From positions 18,458 through 82,457 of the forward strand of contig CABJBK010000014.1 in assembly GCA_902363825.1 (NCBI GenBank): 64,000 nucleotides of DNA, in the 5' to 3' direction. The stretch comes from Lachnospiraceae bacterium (lineage in GTDB: Bacteria; Bacillota; Clostridia; Lachnospirales; Lachnospiraceae). Within the stretch, counting starts at the first letter, position 1; each line of letters starts with the position of its first letter. This document shows, piece by piece, positions 37,206 to 45,936 of the stretch. The position numbers and the translations under genes were made by a program. The notes beneath the pieces were generated by a model that was given only the letters and a program-made list of their open reading frames with translations, was not told where the DNA came from and ran no database searches.

Positions 37206-37613
37206 ATGTGTAGAGTAATAGCAGTATCAAATCAAAAAGGTGGAGTAGGTAAAACAGTATCATGTGTAAATCTTGGAATAGGATTGGCACAGGAAGGAAA
37301 GAAAGTGCTTCTGATAGACGCAGATCCACAGGGAAGTCTTACAATCAGCCTTGGTTATGAGGAGCCGGATGAAATGGAGTATTCTCTGGCAACACTGATG
37401 ATGAACATTGTGAATGATGAAAAACTGAATATAGAAAAGACAATCTTACACCATAAAGAAGGCGTAGACCTTATCCCGGCTAACATTGAATTATCAGCGA
37501 TAGAGGTGTCTTTGGTAAATACCATGAGCAGGGAACTGATCCTAAGATCTATGGTAGACAGGCTGAGACATAACAAAACGGTGTGTATTAGTTGTGAAAA
37601 AGGGAAAAAATAA
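37206..37613 (+). pseudogene. ICE-type ParA ATPase, N-terminal half only
   Basis: 135 residues: SNQKGGVGKTVSCVNLGIGL (deviant Walker A), VLLIDADPQGSLTISLGY and LIPANIELSAIEVSLVN. It matches ICE/plasmid ParA up to ELILRSMVDRLR, then breaks into KTVCISCEKGKK and stops, losing Walker B and the C-terminal half. AAGGAGG lies upstream. It differs clearly from the chromosomal ParA at 3038. Confidence 0.8.
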
Positions 37614-37730
37614 GAAGACTGAAAAATAAGTATATAGTTAGAAAAAAATGGTAAAAGCGCTGTATTTTTCGGGGGATGGGTACAACATTTTGTGTGAAAA
37701 ATAGAATAATAAAATTGTTCCTGAAATTTA

Positions 37731-37759
37731 TTGACTTTGAAAAAAAAATTTGATATATA
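37731..37759 (+). promoter_or_regulatory. Sigma-A-type promoter for the third MCP gene
   Basis: TTGACT (37731-37736), 17 bases, TATATA (37754-37759), 35 bases before the ATG at 37794. Confidence 0.6.
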
Positions 37760-37793
37760 AGAGTCGAATAAAAGAGAAAGGAAATAGCAAACT

Positions 37794-39506
37794 ATGTTGT
37801 CGAAGAAAAATATGATGAAAAAGAACTTGGAAAATTTGCATCTGCAGGAAAGGATAAACTATGGCTACAGAAAAGTCATTATTATGATGTTAGTCTCAGG
37901 TCTGTTTTCTATTGTGGTCATAGGTATGCTATTTGCCAATATGATGCATTATGTACAAAATGTTACTGTTGCAGACCGGGCGGTGAAAACCTGCAGGATA
38001 AATGTTAACGCAGCAGCGAGAAATATCAGGGAAATGGCACTAGAAAATGATGCATCCTCTTATGACGGTTATGAGCAGACGGTAGAAAGACTGCTTGGAG
38101 AAGTTGATACCCAACTGAAAAATTTAAAGAACTCCGGAGTTGTTCCGGATGCGGATTATGAAGAATACGCATCTGCCCTTGCAGACTGGGGAAACATTGG
38201 TTATTCCATCATGGAAGAAATCAAAAGCGGTGACAAGGATAAGGCAGTTGATTCAATTCTGAATGATTGTACCCCGGCATTAAATGACGCCGTAAAAATT
38301 GCAATAAGATTAGATGAAATGACCGATGAGGTAAGCAGCCAGGCAGTCAGAATTACGGTTATTTTTGCAGTGGCAGGAATTGTGTGTATTATTATTTGTC
38401 TGGTTTTGGCATGGAAACTGACAATAAAAACAGGCAAAAAAGTACTTGAGTCAATTTTAGTACCATTACGTGAAGTGGAAGCCGTTGCACAGGAATTAAC
38501 AGATGGAAACCTGCACAGCACGCTGGACTACCGTTCAGATGATGAGATTGGAAGACTGGCACACAATATGCGCAAATCCATCCGCATTCTGGGAAGCTAT
38601 GTAGATGATATTGGACGTGCAATGAAGATGTTTGCAGAAGGAAATTTTGATGTGCAGCCGGAAGTAGAGTGGAAAGGGGATTTCGTTGGAATTCTAAACT
38701 CCTTTATGTTGTTTGAAGAAAGCATGGCAGAGACAATAAAGGGAATCCAGCATGTTTCAGATGAAGTTTCGGGTGCCGCAGATCAGGTGGCATCAAGCTC
38801 CAATGACCTTGCGGATGGAGCAACAAATCAGGCAGCAGTTGTAGAAGAACTGACCGCAACAGTCGCAGGTGTTTCTGAACAGGTAGGAAAAAATTCACAA
38901 TCCGCAAAAGAAATCAGTGGAAGAGTAGACGAACTTGGAAATGCCATTCTGGAAAGCAATGGTAAAATGAGGGATATGGTTGATTCTATGAATGAGATCA
39001 ACGGGGCATCAAAAGAGATTGACAAGATCATTGCAACAATCAATGAAATTGCGTCCCAGACGAATCTGCTTGCATTGAATGCTTCCATTGAGGCTGCAAG
39101 AGCAGGGGAGGCAGGAAAGGGATTTGCAGTTGTAGCGAATCAGGTAAATGTGCTGGCAGACCAGAGTGCCCAGGCAGCAGAGGAATCCGCAACATTGATT
39201 GAAACCTCTGTGAAAGCCGTGGAAAAGGGTATGGTGATTGCAGGGCAGACGGCATCACAATTGCAGGAGGTCGCTAAGAATTCCCAGATCATTACAAAAG
39301 AAGTCACAAATATTGCAGCAACGTTAGAGACACAGACAACAGAAATCCAACAGATTAATGATGGAATTGAACAGATCAATGATGTCGTACAGACGAATTC
39401 GGCAACATCTGAAGAATGTGCAGCAGCCAGTCAGGAGATGAGCAGTGAAGCGGAAAATCTGCGTGAAATGATCCGGAAATTTAAAGTTGCAGAAAATAGA
39501 AATTAA
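37794..39506 (+). CDS. Methyl-accepting chemotaxis protein with four-helix-bundle-type sensor
   Basis: A 570-residue receptor: transmembrane helix 1 at about 22-45 (KVIIMMLVSGLFSIVVIGML), a helical external sensor of about 150 residues, helix 2 (ITVIFAVAGIVCIIICLVLA), HAMP, and a signalling domain with tip [20 protein letters not shown]. It is related to, but clearly distinct from, the receptor at 32804. RBS AAAGGAAA. Monocistronic with its own promoter and terminator. Confidence 0.93.
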   Translation: MLSKKNMMKKNLENLHLQERINYGYRKVIIMMLVSGLFSIVVIGMLFANMMHYVQNVTVADRAVKTCRINVNAAARNIREMALENDASSYDGYEQTVERLLGEVDTQLKNLKNSGVVPDADYEEYASALADWGNIGYSIMEEIKSGDKDKAVDSILNDCTPALNDAVKIAIRLDEMTDEVSSQAVRITVIFAVAGIVCIIICLVLAWKLTIKTGKKVLESILVPLREVEAVAQELTDGNLHSTLDYRSDDEIGRLAHNMRKSIRILGSYVDDIGRAMKMFAEGNFDVQPEVEWKGDFVGILNSFMLFEESMAETIKGIQHVSDEVSGAADQVASSSNDLADGATNQAAVVEELTATVAGVSEQVGKNSQSAKEISGRVDELGNAILESNGKMRDMVDSMNEINGASKEIDKIIATINEIASQTNLLALNASIEAARAGEAGKGFAVVANQVNVLADQSAQAAEESATLIETSVKAVEKGMVIAGQTASQLQEVAKNSQIITKEVTNIAATLETQTTEIQQINDGIEQINDVVQTNSATSEECAAASQEMSSEAENLREMIRKFKVAENRN

Positions 39507-39615
39507 AAACGGTGCAAAAAATTATTGATGTTGAATTTACATATAAAGTTGTCGCAGGTAGGAACTATAATTTGACTCGTGACATATATAAATGCGGGAA
39601 AAGGATGCAATGAGG

Positions 39616-39658
39616 AAATGTGCGTTATTGGTTTTAAACTGATAATGCACATTTTAAA
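39616..39658 (+). terminator. Terminator of the third MCP gene
   Basis: AAATGTGCGTTAT pairs with ATAATGCACATTT across a loop of about 13 bases and runs into Ts, just before the IS66 left end. Bases 39507-39615 hold no gene. Confidence 0.6.
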
Positions 39659-39665
39659 TTATATG

Positions 39666-41171
39666 GTAACTGTTCAGAACCCCCTTCGGGGTCGTTGTCA
39701 GCTGTTGTGCAAAACAGAGAATTAAAAAATTTTTTCTACCCTGATTTGCTATTATTTTGTGGACAAAAATGCTGATTTTTTATCTGTATACCAAACTTGT
39801 GGATAATCCTCAAACATCGGCATTTTATCCGTTTCATTTTCGTCTTTTGAGACGATTTCAGATATATTTATAAGCATTTGTACCTTCAAATTTAATACTT
39901 ATCCACCGTCATTTTGCCGGACAGATTTTGCACCAAATTCGCTTTTTTACAGTGTTTCCGCTATAATAGGAACATAAAATCCCGCAGAAAGAAGGTGGTT
40001 TGAATGCCAGTTAACATTACAGAAGTGTTTGTTCGTCAGCTTATGGCACAGATTGATTTCCTGACGAAACAAAACAGCACATTAACAGCTACTGTTGACA
40101 GCATGAATCAGACAATTAACGGGCTGAATCAAACCATCAAGGAACTGAAGGAACAGCTAAACAAAAATTCAAAAAACAGTTCCAAGCCTCCTTCATCTGA
40201 CGGACTTAAGAAACCTGTGGCAAAAAAGAACCGAAGTCTCCGCGAATCCTCAGGGAAGAAACAGGGTGCCCAGGAAGGTCATGAAGGGGTTCATCTCTCT
40301 GTCATTTCCAATCCAGACCACATCAGGCAGCATATGCATTCTGACTGTACCGGATGCCTTTTGCATGGCGGTGTAAAAACAGGAGCATTTCCTGAAAACA
40401 TCAAGGCAGCTGTCCAGTATGGCAAAAATCTTCAGGCGATGGTTGTAGCTTTCAACACTGTTGGTGCCGTCAGCATCAATCGTACGCATGAAATCCTGTC
40501 CAGCGTGTTTAACATCCCGTTGGCAACAGGAATCATCAAAAACATGGTAACCTACTGTGCGGAAGCGCTGAAAGATACTTATGAGCGGATCCGTCTGAAA
40601 ATGATCACGCTTGGACTGGTCCATTGTGATGAAACCGGCACCCGCGTAGATGGAAAAACCATCCGGAGCAGACATGGGCAGTCAGGTTTAAGGAGCTTCT
40701 GCTCGATATGAAAAAGGTACATGATAAAGCACTTCTTTCCGGTAAGGATGAGGTCAGCTGCTATCACCGCTATAAATTTGATATGGAGTATGATTCCATC
40801 ATCAAAACTGCATATGGGGAAAATCCACTTCCTGAAACTTCAGCTAAAAAGCGCGGTCGGAAGAAAAAAAGCAAAGTATTAAATTTGATCTGCAGACTGG
40901 ATAATTACAAGGAGTCAGTCTGCCTGTTTTTAAAGAATCTCTGTGTACCCTTTGATAACAATCAGGCGGAACGTGATCTGAGAATGGTAAAAGTAAAAAC
41001 CAAGGTTTCTGGATGCTTCCGGAGTGAAAAAGGTGCACAGGAATATCTTACAATCATGAGCTATATCGGATCAGCCCGTAAGCATGGAATAAATGCTTTC
41101 ACAGCTATCCGCGAAGCACTGAACGGAACCCCGGATATCATTTTCAACTAACGGGGGTTCTGAACAGATAC
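39666..41171 (+). mobile_element. IS66-family element, internally deleted, ends intact
   Basis: GTAACTGTTCAGAACCCCC at 39666-39684 and its inverted partner at 41153-41171 differ at one of 19 positions, giving a 1506-bp element. Full IS66 elements are about 2.5 kb with tnpA, tnpB and tnpC. Here only a broken tnpC is present, and the 320 bases before it (39685-40003) hold no recognisable tnpA or tnpB. The flanking 8-mers (ATTATATG and GATAACTG) are not duplicates, so no target duplication is visible. Confidence 0.8.
40004..41151 (+). pseudogene. IS66 transposase (TnpC), frameshifted and deleted
   Basis: The N-terminal leucine-rich coiled coil and KNSSKPPSSDGLKKP linker are followed by a shortened zinc region (HSDCTGC), THEILSSVFNIPLATGII and VHCDETGTRVDGKT (first catalytic Asp). 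The frame then jumps near 40670. The second frame (to 41151) carries FKELLLDMKKVHDKAL, VPFDNNQAERDLRMVK (catalytic Glu region) and CFRSEKGAQEYLTIMSYI. Segments after the zinc region and between the two catalytic halves, including the second Asp, are missing. Confidence 0.85.
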
Positions 41172-41317
41172 GATAACTGAATAAAATGAGCCAGTGGGCG
41201 GACCATCAGACTGGACAGAGGAGCCGGAACCTTGATTTCGGTAACATCGAGAATCCTTAAAGATGATCCCACAGCGCAAGAGTTTGTAAACGAGCTGAAT
41301 ATAGCAGAAGACTATAA

Positions 41318-41383
41318 GGAGCCTGCAAAACGGAAATATAACGAGAGATCGTTTTATTTTAATGCGTTTTGCAGGCTCTTTTT
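41318..41383 (+). terminator. Rho-independent terminator in transposon debris
   Basis: GAGCCTGCAAAACG (41319-41332) pairs perfectly with CGTTTTGCAGGCTC (41365-41378), then five Ts. The gene it served is not recognisable; a scrap reading DDPTAQEFVNELNIAEDY precedes it. Confidence 0.8.
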
Positions 41384-41429
41384 CTGTTCCATCATAAGAC
41401 ATAACCGGCATGAAAGGAACGTGCCTTGT

Positions 41430-41687
41430 TCATAGGAATGCAGGCAGCCTGCGAAATTCAACCGTAACTTTCCCAGTGCGCTCATTGTAGAGTTCGGTTT
41501 CTTTGGCGGCTTCGCTTTTAGCCCAGGCCATAAGTTTTTCATCATCACCATTGAACTGTTCCAACAAAGAGTTGTATTTTCCGAGCTTTTTATAGATACG
41601 AGAAGATGATTTCCCGTCTTCTTTTCGGCATGACTGATAAATGTAAACATCTTTATTGTTTTTACTACCTGTAACTGCAATATACAT
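41430..41687 (-). pseudogene. IS1634-like transposase, N-terminal fragment
   Basis: The minus-strand frame from 41687 reads MYIAVTGSKNNKDVYIYQSC, RKEDGKSSSRIYKKLGKYNS and ELYNERTGKVTVEF. This is the usual N-terminus of IS1634-group transposases. Only about 85 residues remain. Between 41688 and 42014 I see only a possible promoter region for the hydrolase. Confidence 0.65.
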
Positions 41688-42014
41688 AACACAAAATTCT
41701 TTTTCTTTTAAGCATACAACACTATTACAAACAGGTGCATAGTAAAACGAAAAAATTGACATAAAAAATGTAGGTTTTATGCGACCTGCGATAACTTTTT
41801 TAAATATTCAACTGTCAAACTCCCGAGTAGTGGGGGACAAAACGATCCACCATCGAATTGGCTTACATTTTCGGGGGAGAAACTTACACTTTCGTAAGAT
41901 TGCGGTTTCTTCAATTTGCACTTCAATATGCAGTGTGTTAAAATATACATTAGTCCTAACTAACCAAAGAACAAAAATATATCGTAGAAAATGTACGGAC
42001 TGGGAGTGGAAGAA

Positions 42015-42797
42015 ATGAAAGTATATGAATTTGGAGATCAGGAGAAGCCGGTTATCATGCTCTTTCCGGGAACCTGCTGTTACTGGAAAAATAATTTCGG
42101 ACATGTTCTCGACCTTCTGCAGCAGCACTTTTACACGCTTGTGGTAAGCTACAGCGGATTTGATGAGACAGAGAACACGACATTTGTTTCCGAATTGGAT
42201 GAGACAGAAAAGATCGAAGCGTTTATCAAAGAACGGTTTGACGGGAAAATATTTGCGGCATACGGCTGCTCACTCGGAGGTTCGGTCGTATCTTTGCTGG
42301 TGAGCCGGCAGAATGTCCACATCGATCATGCGATGATCGGTTCCAGTGACATGGATCAGGCGCCAAAGTGGCTGGCAAAATTAGAGACAGCGCTCATGAT
42401 ACCGGTGTTTTATCCGCTGATCACCGGAAATGGAAGCTCCGGATTGAAAAAGAAACTGGAGAAGAAAATGAACGAGGAAAGCGACAGATCCGAGTACATA
42501 AAGAAATTTATGAAAATGATGGGAATAAACAGCGGGATGGATTTTTCCTTTATTTCCAGGGAATCGATGAAAAATCAGTTCTGCACGGATCTCTATACGA
42601 AAGTCGGCACCAAGATCGAGGTGCCGGGAACCGTCATTCATGTATTTTACGCAAAGAAAATGGGAGAGAAATATTTGAAACGGTATTTCAAGTATTTTGC
42701 GAATCCGGACATCCGGGAATTTGACCTGCAGCATGAGGAACTGCTGTTGGATGAAAAACGGTGGACAAAGGAAGTTTGCAAAGCGTGCGGGATATAA
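42015..42797 (+). CDS. Alpha/beta hydrolase
   Basis: A 260-residue protein. Oxyanion strand VIMLFPGTCCYW, nucleophile elbow AAYGCSLGGSVVS (Ser in G-C-S-L-G), and a C-terminal His in FDLQHEELLLD. The acidic partner is probably in IREFD. No signal peptide. The start ATG 42015 follows GGGAGTGGAAG; an in-frame ATG at 41991 is less likely. Substrate unknown. It is the first core-like gene after the transposon zone and has the G/C-rich codon use of what follows. Confidence 0.8.
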   Translation: MKVYEFGDQEKPVIMLFPGTCCYWKNNFGHVLDLLQQHFYTLVVSYSGFDETENTTFVSELDETEKIEAFIKERFDGKIFAAYGCSLGGSVVSLLVSRQNVHIDHAMIGSSDMDQAPKWLAKLETALMIPVFYPLITGNGSSGLKKKLEKKMNEESDRSEYIKKFMKMMGINSGMDFSFISRESMKNQFCTDLYTKVGTKIEVPGTVIHVFYAKKMGEKYLKRYFKYFANPDIREFDLQHEELLLDEKRWTKEVCKACGI

Positions 42798-42948
42798 AAA
42801 ACAGTTAAGAATCATAAGAAAATAAAGCATCTGCTCCGGTTGGACCGAAGCGCACATTTTGTCGTTCTGTGGTTGTCGCAGAGCGGCTTTTGTGCTATAT
42901 TAGAGAAAAGAAATGGATGAATATTACATTAGATGGAGGAAACGTCTC

Positions 42949-44187
42949 ATGGGGAAGAATCGTAAGAAATTCGCAATTCTTTTTTCAGTAATGGCACTTA
43001 CCGCTTTACTGGTCGTAGAATTGTACATTATGATCAATGATTCACAAAGTTATATTAACATGGCGATCATAGCGGTGATCATGCTGGTGCTCGTATATCT
43101 TCTTGTGAATATGAGCCTGCGGCAGAGCGAGGAACGTCAGAAAAAAATGGAAGAACTTTATGAGGAGGTTTTTAAATCGCAGAAGGCATCCTATCTGTTG
43201 TTACGGAAGCATTTTACGGAAATAGAAAAACAGATCGGTGAAGCCAGAAAAGAAGTAAAAGCGCCTAAGGATGAGATCATCTCAATCCAGAAGGCGATCG
43301 CGAAGATCACGATCAGCCGCAGTAAAGAAAATACAGATGCGCTTATGAACAGCAATGACAGAATGATGGAGAAAGTATATGGTTTCGAAAATCTGTTAGA
43401 GCAGTCCAACAAAGAGCTGCTGGCACAGCAGAAAGAGATGTTGGACGAGATGAGCCATGAACTGGCGGATCTGTTCCAGAAGATGGAGAAAGAACTGCCA
43501 GAGCAGCTCGCGGATGCAGCAGAGGTAATAAGCGAACCGGACATCATGCCGGATGTTGACGAGGTGGAGCCGGAGATCATTCCGACCGAGGACGCGGATG
43601 AAGATGTCATCACCGAGCCGGAACTGATCCCTGCCGAAGACGAAGTATCTGAGGTGATCGAGGAAGAGGAGCCGATGGCAGAGCCGGAAATTTCAGCAGA
43701 TGCGGGACAGACCGAAGAACCGGTTGTAATGGATGATCCGAACAAGATGATGAGCCCGGATGATATCGCGGCACTGCTTGCAGGTATGCAGAGCGAGCCG
43801 GAGCCGACACCAGAGCCAGAAATTCAGCCGGAACCGACATTAGAGCCGGAAGTTATGGCGGAACCGGAAGCAGCACCGGAACCGGTTCAGGAAGAGGCAC
43901 CGCATCCGAAGTCAGCGCTTGAGGCACTTGCAAAACATTCGGCACCGGAACCGGAAGCCGATGATCCGAACAAGATGATGGGGCCTGACGATATCGCGGC
44001 ACTGCTTGCAAGTATGCAGAATGAGCCGGAGCCGGAGGCAGCGCCGGAACCGGAAGTGACACCGGAGGCGGAAGCCGCATCAGAACCGGAAGTAGCACCG
44101 GAGCCAACGCCTGCACCGGCGGCAGATGCAGATCCAAACCGGAAAATGACACCGGAAGAGATCGCGGCATTATTTGCGAATATGTAA
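42949..44187 (+). CDS. Membrane-anchored coiled-coil protein with three FliM-like DDIAALL motifs
   Basis: A 412-residue protein. Two N-terminal transmembrane helices (about 8-28 and 37-57), then a coiled coil (about 60-190), then a Glu/Pro-rich acidic tail. In the tail lie three copies of one motif: [19 protein letters not shown] (about 264), [19 protein letters not shown] (about 344) and [18 protein letters not shown] at the very C-terminus. The motif resembles the N-terminal peptide of FliM/FliN (LSQDEIDALL) that binds CheY or other switch proteins. Function unknown. ATG 42949 has GGAGG 9 bases upstream; an ATG at 42913 is an alternative start. Confidence 0.75.
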   Translation: MGKNRKKFAILFSVMALTALLVVELYIMINDSQSYINMAIIAVIMLVLVYLLVNMSLRQSEERQKKMEELYEEVFKSQKASYLLLRKHFTEIEKQIGEARKEVKAPKDEIISIQKAIAKITISRSKENTDALMNSNDRMMEKVYGFENLLEQSNKELLAQQKEMLDEMSHELADLFQKMEKELPEQLADAAEVISEPDIMPDVDEVEPEIIPTEDADEDVITEPELIPAEDEVSEVIEEEEPMAEPEISADAGQTEEPVVMDDPNKMMSPDDIAALLAGMQSEPEPTPEPEIQPEPTLEPEVMAEPEAAPEPVQEEAPHPKSALEALAKHSAPEPEADDPNKMMGPDDIAALLASMQNEPEPEAAPEPEVTPEAEAASEPEVAPEPTPAPAADADPNRKMTPEEIAALFANM

Positions 44188-44200
44188 AGAATGTTAAAAT

Positions 44201-44239
44201 AAAAACGATCGCGGAGAGAAATCTCTGCGATCGTTTTTT
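44201..44239 (+). terminator. Terminator of the FliM-motif protein gene
   Basis: AAAACGATCGCGGAGA pairs with TCTCTGCGATCGTTTT across a 4-base loop, followed by a T run (one wobble pair in the stem). Confidence 0.9.
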
Positions 44240-44256
44240 GTAATGGCGACGAGGAA
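44234..44256 (+). repeat. Post-terminator repeat, copy 2
   Basis: The same 23 bases as 2785-2807: the T tract plus GTAATGGCGACGAGGAA. It is followed here by CGCATCCCG, while copy 1 has CGGGATGCG and CGCATCACG nearby. It runs into the pepT 3' end. Confidence 0.75.
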
Positions 44257-44277
44257 CGCATCCCGTCTCTGTCGCTG

Positions 44278-45498
44278 TTATTTTTCAACCGGATGTTTTA
44301 CAATTTCCTTAATGATCTTTACTGCATGTTCCATGCCTTCTACGGTAATGTGTTCATACGGGCCGTGGAATCCGTAGCCGCCGGTTCCGAGGTTCGGACA
44401 CGGCAGACCCATATAGCTTAACCGGGCACCGTCGGTACCTCCGCGCACCGGAGTGGAAACAAGCGGAATGCCGACCGTTTTTATCGCTTCGTTTGCGATC
44501 TCGATCACATACATATGATCCTTCATGACCTCAAGCATATTGTAATAGCTGTCGGTTACGGTTAAGGATACGGTATCCGCATGATATTTTTTGTTCATCT
44601 GATCCGCGATGGAAGTAAGAAGCGCCTTGCGTTCCTCAAACCGTTTTCTGTCATGATCGCGGATGATATAAGAAAGCTCTGCGTGCGCGATCTCGCCGGA
44701 CATATGCATCAGCGAGAAAAAGCCCTCGCGTCCTTCGGTGTGTTCCGGTGTTTCTGCTTCCGGCAAAAGACTCTGGATCTCGCAGGCAACAGCGGCGGCG
44801 TTTACCATGATGTCCTTTGCGGAACCCGGATGGACATTTACGCCCTTGATCTTAAAAGAAGCAGCGGCGGCGTTAAAGTTTTCATAGGCGATCTCGCCTT
44901 CGTAATCGCCGTCAACCGTGTAAGCGTAATCTGCCTTGAAATAATCAAGGTTAAAAAGATCCGCCCCGCGTCCGACTTCTTCGTCCGGGGTGAAACCGAT
45001 CCAGATGTCGCCGTGTGGAATGTCCTCACGGATGATCTCTTCCACTGCGGTTAAGATCTCCGCGATCCCTGCTTTATCGTCCGCGCCGAGCAGCGTGGTT
45101 CCATCCGTTGTGATGAGGGTGCGGCCCTTAAAATCTTTCAGTTCCGGGAAATCACTGACTTTTAAGAGGTCACCGGTTCCCTTTAACAGAACGTCTTTTC
45201 CATCGTAATCAGGAATTACCTGAGGTTTTACATTTTCGCCCGAAGCATCCGGGGCAGTATCCATATGGGAAATAAAGCCGATCGCTTTTTTGGATTCATA
45301 GCCTTGGGTCGCAGGCAGAAGCCCATAGACGTAGCAGTGCTCATCTACAGTTACCTGGGACAGATGCATGTCCGTCAGTTCTTTTTCCAGCATGTGCGCC
45401 AGTGTGAACTGACGGCTGGTGCTTGGAATGTTTTCCTGGTCGTCTTCGGATGTCGTATGGCAGGAAACGTAGTTTAATAATCTCTCTTGTACCTTCAT
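44278..45498 (-). CDS. pepT: Peptidase T (tripeptide aminopeptidase)
   Basis: A 406-residue M20 zinc aminopeptidase that removes N-terminal residues from tripeptides in the cytosol. Motifs: AIGFISHMDTAPDASGENV (first zinc His and Asp), TLLGADDKAGIAEILTA (bridging Asp), FTPDEEVGRGADLF (catalytic and zinc Glu), VDGDYEGEIAYENFN and PVRGGTDGARLSYMG. The dimerisation domain includes NVHPGSAKDIMVNAA. Full family length. RBS AAGGAGACA on the minus strand. Confidence 0.95.
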   Translation of the reverse strand: MKVQERLLNYVSCHTTSEDDQENIPSTSRQFTLAHMLEKELTDMHLSQVTVDEHCYVYGLLPATQGYESKKAIGFISHMDTAPDASGENVKPQVIPDYDGKDVLLKGTGDLLKVSDFPELKDFKGRTLITTDGTTLLGADDKAGIAEILTAVEEIIREDIPHGDIWIGFTPDEEVGRGADLFNLDYFKADYAYTVDGDYEGEIAYENFNAAAASFKIKGVNVHPGSAKDIMVNAAAVACEIQSLLPEAETPEHTEGREGFFSLMHMSGEIAHAELSYIIRDHDRKRFEERKALLTSIADQMNKKYHADTVSLTVTDSYYNMLEVMKDHMYVIEIANEAIKTVGIPLVSTPVRGGTDGARLSYMGLPCPNLGTGGYGFHGPYEHITVEGMEHAVKIIKEIVKHPVEK

Positions 45499-45542
45499 AA
45501 ATGTCTCCTTAAATTTTTTTTGAAAATTTCTAAAAAAAAGTG

Positions 45543-45571
45543 TTGCATTTTTTAGAAACCTATAATATAAT
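45543..45571 (+). promoter_or_regulatory. Promoter of tRNA-Lys
   Basis: TTGCAT (45543-45548), 17 bases, TATAAT (45566-45571), 24 bases before the tRNA. A second overlapping TATAAT is at 45561. Confidence 0.7.
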
Positions 45572-45595
45572 ATATCTTGCGTTCGACAAGAACAA

Positions 45596-45668
45596 GCGCT
45601 TTTAGCTCAGCTGGCAGAGCACCTGACTCTTAATCAGGGTGTCCAGGGTTCGAACCCCTGAAGGCGCA
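45596..45668 (+). tRNA. tRNA-Lys (anticodon CUU)
   Basis: Acceptor GCGCTTT pairs with AAGGCGC (45661-45667), the D arm is GCTC...GAGC, the anticodon stem is CCTGA/TCAGG with loop CTCTTAA, the T arm is CAGGG-TTCGAAC-CCCTG, and the discriminator is A. CCA is not encoded. A wobble-rich terminator hairpin follows at about 45677-45718. Confidence 0.95.
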
Positions 45669-45775
45669 TACTAAAGTATCGGTTTTGTAGGTAGCTACAG
45701 GGTCGGTGCTTTTTTTTGTCCTGAAATTTATTGCCAAAAGACATTTTACAATGCCAAACAGAAAAAGTCCAGTGC

Positions 45776-45892
45776 TTATTTGGAATTGAAGTATTTTTTT
45801 ACTTCACGGAACGACTTTTTGATCGTAGGGATGCCTTTTCGGTAAAGATCATGTTTGTAAAGACGGTAGAAAATCATTCTGGTCATTTTCAT
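45776..45892 (-). CDS. Small basic protein, 38 residues
   Basis: A minus-strand frame of 39 codons with an excellent ribosome site, AAGGAGG, 7 bases before the ATG at 45890-45892. It begins MKMTRMIFYRLYKHDLYRKG and ends with REVKKYFNSK. It is rich in Lys, Arg, Tyr and Phe, without a membrane helix. I do not recognise it. It is transcribed divergently from the DUF1638 gene, whose start is 45 bases away. The SD quality and lack of other features in this 260-base gap argue for a real gene. Confidence 0.6.
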   Translation of the reverse strand: MKMTRMIFYRLYKHDLYRKGIPTIKKSFREVKKYFNSK

Positions 45893-45936
45893 GGAAAATC
45901 CTCCTTATAATAAGAGTATATGCGGAAAGGGAAAAA

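Noticed and set aside
39658..41179. Target-site duplication of the IS66 element
   Set aside because: The flanking 8-mers differ (ATTATATG and GATAACTG).
43191..43745. Minus-strand serine-rich open frame of 184 codons
   Set aside because: It is the complement of the acidic FliM-motif protein gene; low-complexity composition explains the lack of stops, and there is no ribosome site.
43500..44160. Repetitive DNA that could be read as a tandem repeat or CRISPR-like array
   Set aside because: The repeats are uneven GAG/CCG codons of a Glu/Pro-rich protein tail, with no fixed repeat or spacer length.
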